A stretch of DNA of 64,000 bases, from the NCBI GenBank assembly GCA_027484725.1, contig JAIXSK010000021.1, positions 1-64,000 of the forward strand, in the 5' to 3' direction. The position numbers and the translations under genes are program-made. The notes below the pieces were generated by a model, which did not search any database, had not been told where the DNA came from, and saw only the letters and a program-made list of their open reading frames with translations. The DNA comes from Flavobacterium sp. Its GTDB lineage: Bacteria; Bacteroidota; Bacteroidia; Flavobacteriales; Flavobacteriaceae. Below, one piece after another: positions 56,045 to 64,000 of this stretch. Numbering within the stretch: position 1 is the first letter of the stretch; every line of letters begins with the position of its first letter.

Positions 56045-56791
56045 ATGAAATTACTCGAAGGAAAAGTAGCCATCATTACCGGTGCCAGCCGCGGAATTGG
56101 CAAAGGTATTGCCGAAGTTTTTGCTCGTCACGGAGCCAACGTAGCTTTTACGTATAGTTCATCGGTTGAATCAGCTTTGGCGCTTGAAAATGAACTCAAT
56201 GCGATGGGCATCAAAGCCAAAGGCTACCAATCAAATGCCGCTGATTTTAACCAAGCGCAAGAATTTACCGATGCGGTTTTAGCTGAATTCGGCACCATTG
56301 ATATTTTGATCAACAACGCAGGAATCACCAAAGACAATCTTTTGATGCGCATGTCAGAAGATGATTTTAACCAAGTGATTCAAGTGAATTTAAATTCGGT
56401 GTTCAATATGACCAAAGCGGTGCAAAAAACCTTTTTGAAAAACCGTGCAGGTTCTATCATCAATATGAGTTCGGTAGTAGGTGTAAAAGGAAACGCCGGA
56501 CAAACCAACTATGCTGCCTCAAAAGCCGGTGTGATTGGTTTTACCAAATCAGTAGCTTTAGAATTGGGCTCGAGAAACATTCGTTGCAATGCTATTGCTC
56601 CGGGTTTTATTGAAACCGAAATGACGGCCAAACTCAACGAAGATGTGGTGCAAGGTTGGAGAGACAGTATTCCGCTCAAACGCGGTGGAACCACTGAAGA
56701 CGTGGCCAATGCTTGTTTGTTCTTGGCTTCAGACATGAGTACCTATGTAACCGGTCAGGTGTTGAACGTTGATGGGGGAATGTTGACATAA
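56045..56791 (+). CDS. fabG: 3-oxoacyl-[acyl-carrier-protein] reductase
   Basis: A 248-residue short-chain dehydrogenase/reductase. The cofactor motif TGASRGIGKGIAE (about 14-26), NNAG (about 90-93), the catalytic serine in INMSS, and YAASKAG (YxxxK) around 153-159 are all present, ending TGQVLNVDGGM as in FabG. It reduces 3-oxoacyl-ACP with NADPH in fatty-acid elongation. The leader RNA probably contains repeat copy E. Confidence 0.93.
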   Translation: MKLLEGKVAIITGASRGIGKGIAEVFARHGANVAFTYSSSVESALALENELNAMGIKAKGYQSNAADFNQAQEFTDAVLAEFGTIDILINNAGITKDNLLMRMSEDDFNQVIQVNLNSVFNMTKAVQKTFLKNRAGSIINMSSVVGVKGNAGQTNYAASKAGVIGFTKSVALELGSRNIRCNAIAPGFIETEMTAKLNEDVVQGWRDSIPLKRGGTTEDVANACLFLASDMSTYVTGQVLNVDGGMLT

Positions 56792-56888
56792 AAGATAACG
56801 GTTGTCAGTTGTGCGTTGTCAGTTTTTATCTGTCTCATCGGCTGACCAAAAACTCAATAACAATACTTAAAAATCGACAACAATTTCA

Positions 56889-58916
56889 ATGACAGCAACT
56901 ACCATATTTCTGATTATTTTATCGCTGGTTGTAGCGGCTGGATTGTCTTATTTTCAATATTTTTACAAAGCCAAAACCTCGTTGAACGTTTACAAGGTTT
57001 TGGCTTTTTTGCGTTTTGTGGCGATTTTTTCAGTGCTTTTGTTGCTGATCAACCCGGTTATTACGCACAAATCTTTTGAAGTGGTCAAGTCTCCGCTTAT
57101 TTTGGCGGTTGATAATTCGTCGTCAATTGTAGATTTAAAAGCTGACAAATCAGTTCAAGAAGTTTATGAAAAGCTTTCTGCAAATGCGGCTTTGAAAGAT
57201 AAATTTGATGTTCAGAGTTATCAGTTTGATCAAGAAGTGGCGGTTTCTAATACATTTGATTTTAAAGGAAAGCAAACCAACCTAGAGCTACTGGCCAAAA
57301 ACATCAAAAGTGTTTATCGAAGCAACCAACGCGCCACCGTGATTATTACCGACGGCAACCAAACCACCGGCAATGATTATGTGTATAGTTTTGATGCCGA
57401 GCAAGCGGTTTACCCAATTGCGGTAGGCGATACCACTACTTTTTTGGATTTGCGTATTGCAGAGCTTAATGTTAATAAATACGCTTTTCACAAGAATAAA
57501 TTCCCGGCAGAAATTTTCTTGAATTACTCCGGAACCAAAAGCGTTTCAGGTAATTTCAAAATTGTGCAAGGCAACAATACCTTGTTTACGCAGCAAGTTT
57601 CGTTTTCGCCCGATAAAAAATCAATGGTTATTCAAGCTTTATTGCCTGCTGAAAAGCCCGGACTTCAGGTGTATAAAGCAATGATTACTTCATCAGAAAA
57701 AGAAAAAAACAGCTACAACAACAACAAGAATTTTGCGGTTGAAGTGCTCGATCAGAAAACCAATGTAGCCTTGGTAAGCGCGATCAATCATCCGGATTTG
57801 GGCACTTTGAAACGTTCTATAGAAACCAATCCGCAACGAAAAGTGCGCGTTTTAAAACCTTCAGAATTTTCAGCCACTGATCAGTACAATTTATTGATTG
57901 CTTATCAACCCACGGCCGATTTTAAACCGGTTTTTGAGGCGGCCCAACGCGCAGGAATCAATATGATGATTGTGACCGGAGTCAATACCGATTATTCATT
58001 TTTGAATCAGCAGCAAAGCAATTTGGTGTTTAAAATGAGCGGTCAGCGCGAAGATTACACAGCCGGTTTTGAATCTGGATTTAATTGGTTCTCTGTTGAG
58101 AATATTGGTTTTGAGCAGTTTCCGCCTTTGCAAAATGCTTTTGGAACCATCACGGTTAATGGGAATGTTTCAACGTTACTTTCGGCCAAAATCCGGAATA
58201 TTGACATTGAAATGCCGCTGTTGGCTTTTGCTGAAAATCAAGGCAAACGCACGGCTTATTGGTTGGGCGAGAATGCTTGGAAATGGCGTCTGCAAAGTCA
58301 TGTTGACAATAAATCTTTTGAAAAGTACGATGTGTTTGTGGATAAAATGGTGCAATATTTAACTTCAAACAACACTCGGAAATCACTCGTAGTCCATCAT
58401 GAGCGCTTTTATAATTCAGGTGATGCACTTGAAATTACCGCGCAGTATTTTAATAAAAACTACGAACCCGACGAACAAGCGCGTTTGACGATTAATGTGG
58501 TAAACAAAAACACCAAACAAACCAAGAAATACGATTTGCTCAAAACCAATAATGCGTTTAAAGTCAACCTTGATGGTTTAGCGGCTGGTCAATACAGTTT
58601 TTCGGTCAAAGAACTCAATACCAATACGGTTTACAACGGAACCTTTGAAGTGCTCGATTTTGATATTGAAAAACAATTTGTGAACCCGGATTTGAATAAA
58701 CTCAAGCAATTGGCTGCACAAACTCAAGGAAAAGCTTACGTTCCGAATCAGGTGGATGCACTCATCAAAAGTCTACTCGAAAACCCAAAATATCAAGCGG
58801 TTGAAAAAGCGATTGTGCGCAAAACACCCATCATTGACTGGGTTTGGCTGTTGGTCATAGCCGCTTTGGCCTTGGCCGCTGAATGGTTTACCCGCAAATA
58901 CAACGGATTGTTGTAG
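56889..58916 (+). CDS. VWA-domain-like membrane protein
   Basis: A 675-residue inner-membrane protein: two N-terminal helices (about 5-22 and 38-60), a VWA-like domain (about 75-220) with the MIDAS-type motif LAVDNSSS (DxSxS) and IITDGNQTTG, a long extracytoplasmic beta-rich region, and a C-terminal helix (about 650-668, WVWLLVIAALALAAEWF). Proteins of this layout are common in Bacteroidota, some next to MoxR-type clusters, but no MoxR gene is here. Function unknown; probably protein assembly or envelope integrity. It ends 1 base before the convergent LTA-synthase-like gene. Confidence 0.85.
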   Translation: MTATTIFLIILSLVVAAGLSYFQYFYKAKTSLNVYKVLAFLRFVAIFSVLLLLINPVITHKSFEVVKSPLILAVDNSSSIVDLKADKSVQEVYEKLSANAALKDKFDVQSYQFDQEVAVSNTFDFKGKQTNLELLAKNIKSVYRSNQRATVIITDGNQTTGNDYVYSFDAEQAVYPIAVGDTTTFLDLRIAELNVNKYAFHKNKFPAEIFLNYSGTKSVSGNFKIVQGNNTLFTQQVSFSPDKKSMVIQALLPAEKPGLQVYKAMITSSEKEKNSYNNNKNFAVEVLDQKTNVALVSAINHPDLGTLKRSIETNPQRKVRVLKPSEFSATDQYNLLIAYQPTADFKPVFEAAQRAGINMMIVTGVNTDYSFLNQQQSNLVFKMSGQREDYTAGFESGFNWFSVENIGFEQFPPLQNAFGTITVNGNVSTLLSAKIRNIDIEMPLLAFAENQGKRTAYWLGENAWKWRLQSHVDNKSFEKYDVFVDKMVQYLTSNNTRKSLVVHHERFYNSGDALEITAQYFNKNYEPDEQARLTINVVNKNTKQTKKYDLLKTNNAFKVNLDGLAAGQYSFSVKELNTNTVYNGTFEVLDFDIEKQFVNPDLNKLKQLAAQTQGKAYVPNQVDALIKSLLENPKYQAVEKAIVRKTPIIDWVWLLVIAALALAAEWFTRKYNGLL

Positions 58917-58917
58917 T

Positions 58918-61011
58918 TTATTTTTGATATTTTTTCTTCTTCAAAATATCTGAAGCTGTTTGGTAGTACGAAACGGTTTGATCAATTAAATCTTTTCGGG
59001 GTGTTTTTAATGGTTTTTGATCAAAATACAATTGAAAATCAGGGGCCAACTTAACATCTGGAATCAAATTCAACTGTAATTGTTTTACTTGTTGTTTGGG
59101 CGATAAAATGGTTAAAACATTGTCTTTTATCAATCCTAAATTTTGATAAGTCGCTACAAAAGCGCGGGGTTTGTAATCAGCTTGCAATACATCTTGACCA
59201 TAGAATTTACTTTGATAGTTAAAATGCAACAATCCAAACAGAGTCGGCATCAAATCAATTTGTGACATGAGTTGGGTGTAGTGTTTTGCCGGAATGTCTT
59301 TAGGGCTAAAAATCATTGCAGGAATTCGGTATTTATCAAGCGGAAGTTCGGTCTTTCCGGCACTTGATGCGCAATGATCTGCCAAAATCACAAATACAGT
59401 GTTGTTGTACCAAGGCTGCTTTTGGGCCATTTCAAAAAACTGTTTCAAGGCAAAATCGGTATATTTTACACCGCCATCTCTTGATTTGGCATCGCCCGGA
59501 ATATCAATGCGGTTGTTCGGATAGGTAAACGGACGGTGGTTGCTCACAGTCATCCAATGATTAAAGAAAGGTTTGCCGGTTTTGGCTTCATCGTTCATGG
59601 TTTGAATGGCCTTTTTAGCCATGTCTTCATCACAAACACCCCAAACGTTGGCAAAAGTAATTTCGTTGGGTTTGAATGATTTTTTGTCTACAATCTCATA
59701 GCCGTTTCCGGAAAAGAAATCTTCCATATTATCAAAAAAGGCATCGCCACCGTACAGAAATTTTACTTGATAACCTTTTTGTTTAAAAATATTTCCGGTT
59801 GCGCATTTGTCTTTATTGTCTTTTCTTTTGACGACGCTTTCACCGGCGGTGGGCGGCAGGCATAGCGTTACTGCTTCAAGGCCACGAACGGTGCGGTTTC
59901 CAACAGCATAAAGATTAGTAAACAGCAAGCTTTTGGTGGCCAAACTATCTAAGAAAGGCGTGATGTTATTTTGATTGCCATACATTTTCATGAAATCAGC
60001 GCTGTAGCTTTCAATGGTAATGAGCACTACATTTTTGTGCATTTCAGTGCTGTCGTTTTTAATTTCACGCAAAGTGCTGTCGCCTGAAATAGCAGGTAAT
60101 TGTTGCTTTAACAAGGCATAAGCTTCATTGTCAGGTATGGTTTTGTAAAATTTAAAATAGTCTAATTCACTATTCATAAAGGCCAAATAAAATTTATAAA
60201 GGCCGTTGGACTGAAGTTCGTTGGTAAAGATATTTTGTGCATTTTCTTTGCTGGACAAAAACGGAATAGACAACAATGAAATTGCAAAAAGCCCAAAATA
60301 AACCAGGGTTATCTGAATTTTTTCTTTGAATGTAGGAATGTTTTCAAGGTAATCTTTAGATCGTTTGAGGATGTGATAGGTAAAAAATCCTGAAACCAAA
60401 AACAATCCTAAAAATATGGGAATCACCGGATATGACTCCATAATATTACCAATGACTTCATTGGTGTATACTAAATAATCAACGGCTATAAAGTTGTATC
60501 GAACTCCGAATTCATTCCAGAAGAAGTATTCACTGATGGCATTCTGAATAATCAGCAAAACATATAAAAACATTACAAAGGCAAACAGCCAAAAGCGAAT
60601 GGTTTTTCGGTATTTAGGCAAAAACAAAAGCAATCCAAAAAGTACTGTTTTAATTGCAATAAAACTGATGCCGATTTCAGGCAGTGAACCGCCGTATTCA
60701 TTGAGAATCGTATTGCCAAAATAAACATACAACAACAAAGCCACCAACAATCCAAAAATGATGTAGCCATAGGGTTTTAGGTATTTTGAATTGGATATAA
60801 ATATCAAATACAGCCATAAAAATGAACTAGCTACGGCAAATACAAAGAAGTCAGAGACCCATCCCAAAAAAAATATTTTGATGATTTCAAAAAATGAAAA
60901 CGAAGATTGCGTAATTGGGTGCAAGAGCAGAACCAGTCGGAGCAGGAGGCTCACACACAAATAAAAAACAGTGAGATTATAAAATGGAGCAAGTTTCTTT
61001 AAAAAGGCCAT
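58918..61011 (-). CDS. LTA synthase/phosphoglycerol transferase-family membrane sulfatase
   Basis: A 697-residue protein with about five or six N-terminal membrane helices (to residue 255) and a periplasmic alkaline-phosphatase-superfamily domain (about 325-640). Catalytic features: Glu334 in ITIESYS (metal), Thr374 in GNRTVRGLE (nucleophile position), His492 in SNHRPF, and Asp545-His546 in LADHCASS. These match LtaS-type enzymes, which move glycerol-phosphate or phosphoethanolamine to an acceptor. Gram-negative bacteria lack lipoteichoic acid, so the acceptor is probably a glycan or lipid. It is a single gene with its own promoter. Confidence 0.9.
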   Translation of the reverse strand: MAFLKKLAPFYNLTVFYLCVSLLLRLVLLLHPITQSSFSFFEIIKIFFLGWVSDFFVFAVASSFLWLYLIFISNSKYLKPYGYIIFGLLVALLLYVYFGNTILNEYGGSLPEIGISFIAIKTVLFGLLLFLPKYRKTIRFWLFAFVMFLYVLLIIQNAISEYFFWNEFGVRYNFIAVDYLVYTNEVIGNIMESYPVIPIFLGLFLVSGFFTYHILKRSKDYLENIPTFKEKIQITLVYFGLFAISLLSIPFLSSKENAQNIFTNELQSNGLYKFYLAFMNSELDYFKFYKTIPDNEAYALLKQQLPAISGDSTLREIKNDSTEMHKNVVLITIESYSADFMKMYGNQNNITPFLDSLATKSLLFTNLYAVGNRTVRGLEAVTLCLPPTAGESVVKRKDNKDKCATGNIFKQKGYQVKFLYGGDAFFDNMEDFFSGNGYEIVDKKSFKPNEITFANVWGVCDEDMAKKAIQTMNDEAKTGKPFFNHWMTVSNHRPFTYPNNRIDIPGDAKSRDGGVKYTDFALKQFFEMAQKQPWYNNTVFVILADHCASSAGKTELPLDKYRIPAMIFSPKDIPAKHYTQLMSQIDLMPTLFGLLHFNYQSKFYGQDVLQADYKPRAFVATYQNLGLIKDNVLTILSPKQQVKQLQLNLIPDVKLAPDFQLYFDQKPLKTPRKDLIDQTVSYYQTASDILKKKKYQK

Positions 61012-61030
61012 AGATTGTTTTCTTAAGCCA

Positions 61031-61058
61031 CAAAATTAATCAAAACATTTCATCTCAA
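61031..61058 (-). promoter_or_regulatory. Promoter of the LTA-synthase-like gene
   Basis: On the minus strand, TAATTTTG at 61031-61038 and TTG at 61056-61058, with a 17-base spacer, match the consensus, ending 19 bases before the start codon. Confidence 0.5.
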
Positions 61059-61176
61059 AGCTCCAAAATCAAAGGCAAAATAAAATATTGTGACAGAATT
61101 GAAAAGTTTCAAAAATAAATAATACTTTTAGTAGCGATTTAAATAAAATTACAACGCAGCCAAAAAATCTTTTTTC

Positions 61177-61605
61177 ATGAAAAGCTCAGTATTCACTTTC
61201 GTTTTATGCACTATGGCTTTGCATTGCTCAGCCCAAGAATGGAGCAACAATCTCAATGAAGCCTTTCGTGAGGCAACGGCCACCAACAAAAAAGTACTGT
61301 TGTTTTTTTCAACAGATGATAACTGTGACCGTTGTCAGAAATTAGACAAGAATGTTTTGCAATCACCTGAATTTAAAGACTTTGCAAAAGATAATTACAT
61401 CTTGGTTAAGCAAGATTTTCAACCCACCGATGATCCGGCCCAACTGGAACAGAATTTACTGGTGGTAGAAAAATACAACAAAGACGGTTTCTTTCCGCTG
61501 TTGGTCATCATCAATAAAAACGCAAAAGTCATTGGGCAAGTGGGCGCTTACAACAACGAAACGCCCAATCAGTATCTTGACAGACTTTTATCGGTTAAGC
61601 ACTAA
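61177..61605 (+). CDS. Thioredoxin-fold exported protein
   Basis: A 142-residue protein with a signal peptide (to about residue 19, HCSAQ). The mature part is a thioredoxin fold of the thioredoxin_7/DsbD-gamma type: KKVLLFFSTDDNCDRCQKLDKNVL with redox pair Cys50-Asp-Arg-Cys53, followed by FKDFAKDNYILVKQDFQ and FPLLVIINKNAKVIGQVGAY. It probably acts in the periplasm as a thiol reductase or isomerase. The partner is unknown. Confidence 0.87.
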   Translation: MKSSVFTFVLCTMALHCSAQEWSNNLNEAFREATATNKKVLLFFSTDDNCDRCQKLDKNVLQSPEFKDFAKDNYILVKQDFQPTDDPAQLEQNLLVVEKYNKDGFFPLLVIINKNAKVIGQVGAYNNETPNQYLDRLLSVKH

Positions 61606-61630
61606 AAGATTTAAGTTCTATTATAGATGA

Positions 61631-61654
61631 AGCATCCATTTGGGTGCTTTTTTT
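61631..61654 (+). terminator. Terminator after the thioredoxin-fold gene
   Basis: The stem agcatcc (61631-61637) / gggtgct (61642-61648), with one G-U pair and a 4-base loop, is followed by a T-run. Confidence 0.75.
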
Positions 61655-61779
61655 ACTTTTTATAAAGACTAAATTTTTCCGTCCTTTTTTAATATTTGCA
61701 CTCAAAAACACTATTTTTTCAACAAAAACTCGTCCCAACTAAAAAATGCTTAAAATGACGCCAGATACAAAGGTTTTTC

Positions 61780-61810
61780 TTGGTGTTCAAAGGCTAAAAA
61801 ACTATATTTA
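61780..61810 (+). promoter_or_regulatory. Candidate promoter of the esterase gene
   Basis: TTG at 61780-61782, a 20-base spacer and TATATTTA at 61803-61810 (last base off consensus) lie 20 bases before the start codon at 61831. Confidence 0.35.
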
Positions 61811-61830
61811 CTCCTCGAATAAATTTTGAT

Positions 61831-62967
61831 ATGAATCCCCAAAACAAGGTACATACTTTTGAACCTGAAGATGATTTGCAGGAACCTCAATTAAACATTT
61901 TGCTCACCACCGATGAAGATGATGACCGTCCGGTGTATTTGTCGGGTAATTTTAATCAATGGCATACCCAAGATTTGAATTATCAGATGGAAAAAATAGG
62001 CAACGGTTTGTACCATTTTAAATTCCCGGCTGATTTTGCTTATCCTGATGAGTTATTGTACAAATTTACCAAAGGCGATTGGAGCGAAGTTGAAATTGAC
62101 AAATACGGCAACCGAACCGAAAATCGTTCTTGCAAAGAACATTCAGGAGTGCGCAAAGAACATGTTGAAAAATGGCGTAAGAACTGGTTGCCTTTTAAAC
62201 AGAATTTCTTGCCCAAAGTGCATTTGATTTCAGATGAATTTGAGATACCACAACTCAACAAAACCCGACGCGTTTGGGCTTTGCTGCCGCATGATTACGA
62301 GCAAACTACAGAGCGATACCCGGTTTTGTATCTGCAAGATGCACAAAATTTATTCAATGAAAAGGCACAATACGGCAATTGGGAAATTGATAAAAAACTC
62401 GCGGTGATGTCAGAGTATAAAATTGGCAAAATCATTGTCATTGCGGTTGAGCATGCTGATCAAGACCGCATCAAAGAATACAATGTAGGCAATACCGTTT
62501 TGGGTGCCGGGCAAGGAAAAAAGTATATACGGTTTATTACAGATACGCTCAAACCTTTTGTAGATAAATCTTTCCGAACCAAACCAGAGCGCGAGCACAC
62601 CGGAATTGGCGGAAGTTCTATGGGCGGACTCGTGAGTATTTTTTCGGGTTTGATGTATCCGGAGGTTTACGGTAAACTCATGGTTTTTTCGCCGTCTTTG
62701 TGGGTGGTTCCCAAAATGAATTTTAGCCAGATTGATTTTTCAGAACCCGGAGAGACCAAAATTTATCTATATGCCGGAGGCGATGAGAGCGCGACCATGA
62801 TTGATCACGTCAAAAGATTCAAAAAGAATATAATGAAGAATGAGTTGGCGGCCCAAAAAATGAAAATCCAACTCAGCATCAATATGCTCGGTAAACACAA
62901 CGAGACCTATTGGAGCGATGAATTTCCGAAAGCCATTGAATGGTTATTTTTCAACACTAAAGATTAA
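61831..62967 (+). CDS. Esterase (alpha/beta hydrolase) with N-terminal glycogen-binding-like domain
   Basis: A 378-residue cytoplasmic protein. Residues about 20-105 form a beta-sandwich like AMPK/isoamylase N-terminal glycogen-binding domains (RPVYLSGNFNQWHTQDLNYQM, GLYHFKFPADF, LLYKFTKGDW). Residues about 125-375 are a putative esterase of the Esterase D/Fes type with GGSSMGG (nucleophile Ser263) and a late histidine in MLGKHNETYW. Fes-like enzymes cleave ester bonds of siderophores or acyl-glycans; the N-terminal domain suggests a carbohydrate-linked ester. No signal peptide is present. The M17 aminopeptidase gene follows 6 bases later. Confidence 0.85.
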   Translation: MNPQNKVHTFEPEDDLQEPQLNILLTTDEDDDRPVYLSGNFNQWHTQDLNYQMEKIGNGLYHFKFPADFAYPDELLYKFTKGDWSEVEIDKYGNRTENRSCKEHSGVRKEHVEKWRKNWLPFKQNFLPKVHLISDEFEIPQLNKTRRVWALLPHDYEQTTERYPVLYLQDAQNLFNEKAQYGNWEIDKKLAVMSEYKIGKIIVIAVEHADQDRIKEYNVGNTVLGAGQGKKYIRFITDTLKPFVDKSFRTKPEREHTGIGGSSMGGLVSIFSGLMYPEVYGKLMVFSPSLWVVPKMNFSQIDFSEPGETKIYLYAGGDESATMIDHVKRFKKNIMKNELAAQKMKIQLSINMLGKHNETYWSDEFPKAIEWLFFNTKD

Positions 62968-62973
62968 AACTAA

Positions 62974-64000
62974 ATGAACACAATAGAAATCAAAAACCTC
63001 GAAGGATTTTCGGGTTTGGTATTGATTCCGGTTTTTGAAACCAATCCACAAAACGTAGTGCCGATAGAATTTCACGGCGTATCTATTCCGTCTAAGGTTT
63101 TTTACGGCAAAAAAGACACACAGTATTTGGTTGAAAAATATGACTGTCTTCATTTGTTTATCGGTTTGGGCAAAAAAATTGACTACAAATCGCTCAAAAC
63201 TATTTTCAGACGCATCGCCGCCAAAGAAAAAGAGCGCTTTGGTAAAAATGCCGCTTTATATATACCGGAAACGATTACTTTGCAACAAGTTGAAGCAATG
63301 ATTTCAGGTTTGTTGCTTGGGACATATCAACTGGGTCATTTTAAAGACCAACAAACCCACCCGCTTTTAGAAAAAAGTTTTTCATTGTCTATTTTATCCA
63401 AAAATGATCATTCTGAAACCATTGCGCGTGCCGTCAAAATTGGCCGTGCTCAAAAAGAAGTCATGCAATTGGTTGATTTGCCTTCAAATGTAGTCACGCC
63501 AAGCTACTTAGCGCAGTGGGCACAAGATATGGGAGCAGCGCACGGATTTTCTACCCGTGTGCTTGATGCAGCCGCCTGTAAAATAGAAGGTTTAGACGCT
63601 TTTTTGTCTGTGGGTAAAGGAAGCGCCAAAGAACCGCAATTCATCATCATGGATTACCAACCGCAAAGTGATAAACTCAGACATATTGGTCTGGTAGGCA
63701 AAGGAATTACTTTTGACACGGGCGGATTGAATATTAAAACTGCCGGCATGGTGCACATGAAGTCAGACATGGCAGGAGCTGCTGCCGTTCTGGGCGCGAT
63801 GATGCTCATTGCTGATCTACAGCTGCCGGTGCGCGTGACAGCGATTGTTCCGTGTTGTGAAAATGCGGTTGACAAAGATGCTTTTTATCCGAGTGATGTA
63901 ATCAAAAGCTACCAAGGCACCACCATTGAAGTCATTGATACGGATGCTGAAGGTCGACTTATTCTTGCCGACGGATTGTCATATTTGATCAAGAATTTTA
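62974..64000 (+). CDS. M17 leucyl aminopeptidase (partial, cut by window end)
   Basis: The first 342 residues of a cytoplasmic leucyl aminopeptidase-family enzyme; the frame runs off the window end. The two-metal site is visible: Lys243 and Asp248 in GKGITFDTGGLNIK, Asp265 in MKSDMAGAAAV, and Asp324, Glu326 and the catalytic Arg328 in DTDAEGRL. It removes N-terminal amino acids from peptides. The start ATG, six bases after the esterase stop, fits an operon. The C-terminal part is outside the window. Confidence 0.9.
   Translation, partial: MNTIEIKNLEGFSGLVLIPVFETNPQNVVPIEFHGVSIPSKVFYGKKDTQYLVEKYDCLHLFIGLGKKIDYKSLKTIFRRIAAKEKERFGKNAALYIPETITLQQVEAMISGLLLGTYQLGHFKDQQTHPLLEKSFSLSILSKNDHSETIARAVKIGRAQKEVMQLVDLPSNVVTPSYLAQWAQDMGAAHGFSTRVLDAAACKIEGLDAFLSVGKGSAKEPQFIIMDYQPQSDKLRHIGLVGKGITFDTGGLNIKTAGMVHMKSDMAGAAAVLGAMMLIADLQLPVRVTAIVPCCENAVDKDAFYPSDVIKSYQGTTIEVIDTDAEGRLILADGLSYLIKNF

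Overview
This window reads as chromosomal DNA from a member of the Bacteroidota, family Flavobacteriaceae, most likely Flavobacterium or a close relative. The signs are the gliding-motility isomerase GldI, several secreted proteins with type IX secretion (T9SS) C-terminal sorting domains, a type III glutamine synthetase, a FISUMP-domain lipoprotein, a large YidC next to pyrG, and promoters of the TTG-N17-23-TAnnTTTG type. The DNA is AT-rich by eye and densely coding. No rRNA, tRNA, CRISPR array, insertion sequence or prophage was seen, and no gene-free stretch exceeds 300 bases.

Layout. 1-8.0 kb: a FISUMP lipoprotein, then a leftward three-gene operon (TPR/MORN-type repeat protein, active DUF3857-transglutaminase, and a paralogue that has lost the catalytic cysteine). 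8.2-21.2 kb: housekeeping and small-function genes: Nudix hydrolase, acyltransferase, an ECF sigma factor with a four-helix membrane partner, NDH-2, YitT, a DUF3810 metalloprotease-like protein, dipeptidase PepD, release factor 1, PyrF, a BtuF-like protein and a DUF4197 protein. 21.3-34.1 kb: the B12-dependent fusion mutase IcmF, TerC, glutamine synthetase III, a tandem pair of double-OmpA proteins, PurM and an acetyltransferase. 34.1-38.6 kb: a leftward operon nrnA-gldI and two cyclophilin-FKBP fusion isomerases, then crcB. 38.6-47.5 kb: guaA, two LysM proteins (one fused to a periplasmic ligand-binding domain), OsmC, DUF3820, pyrG and yidC. 47.7-55.9 kb: a T9SS leucine-rich-repeat protein, then a leftward seven-gene cluster described below. 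55.9-64.0 kb: fabG, a VWA membrane protein, an LTA-synthase-family enzyme, a thioredoxin-like protein, an esterase with a glycogen-binding-like domain, and an M17 aminopeptidase cut by the window end.

The most notable system is the cluster at 49.2-55.9 kb. An ECF sigma factor, a 92-residue single-helix protein and a His/Met-rich Spy/CnrX-like periplasmic protein resemble the CnrH-CnrY-CnrX metal-sensing trio. They are followed, with overlapping or closely spaced genes, by an MbnP-like protein, an MbnH/MauG-like di-heme enzyme, a CotH-family kinase and a YHYH protein, the last two with T9SS tails. I infer a metal-responsive (probably copper) operon that exports modified metal-binding proteins to the cell surface.

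The second notable signal is a family of dispersed intergenic elements (712-817, 11485-11564, 18433-18500, 32980-33047, 55945-56022) with conserved ends and interchangeable central sequences that often form a hairpin. Three copies end 11-35 bases before a start codon.
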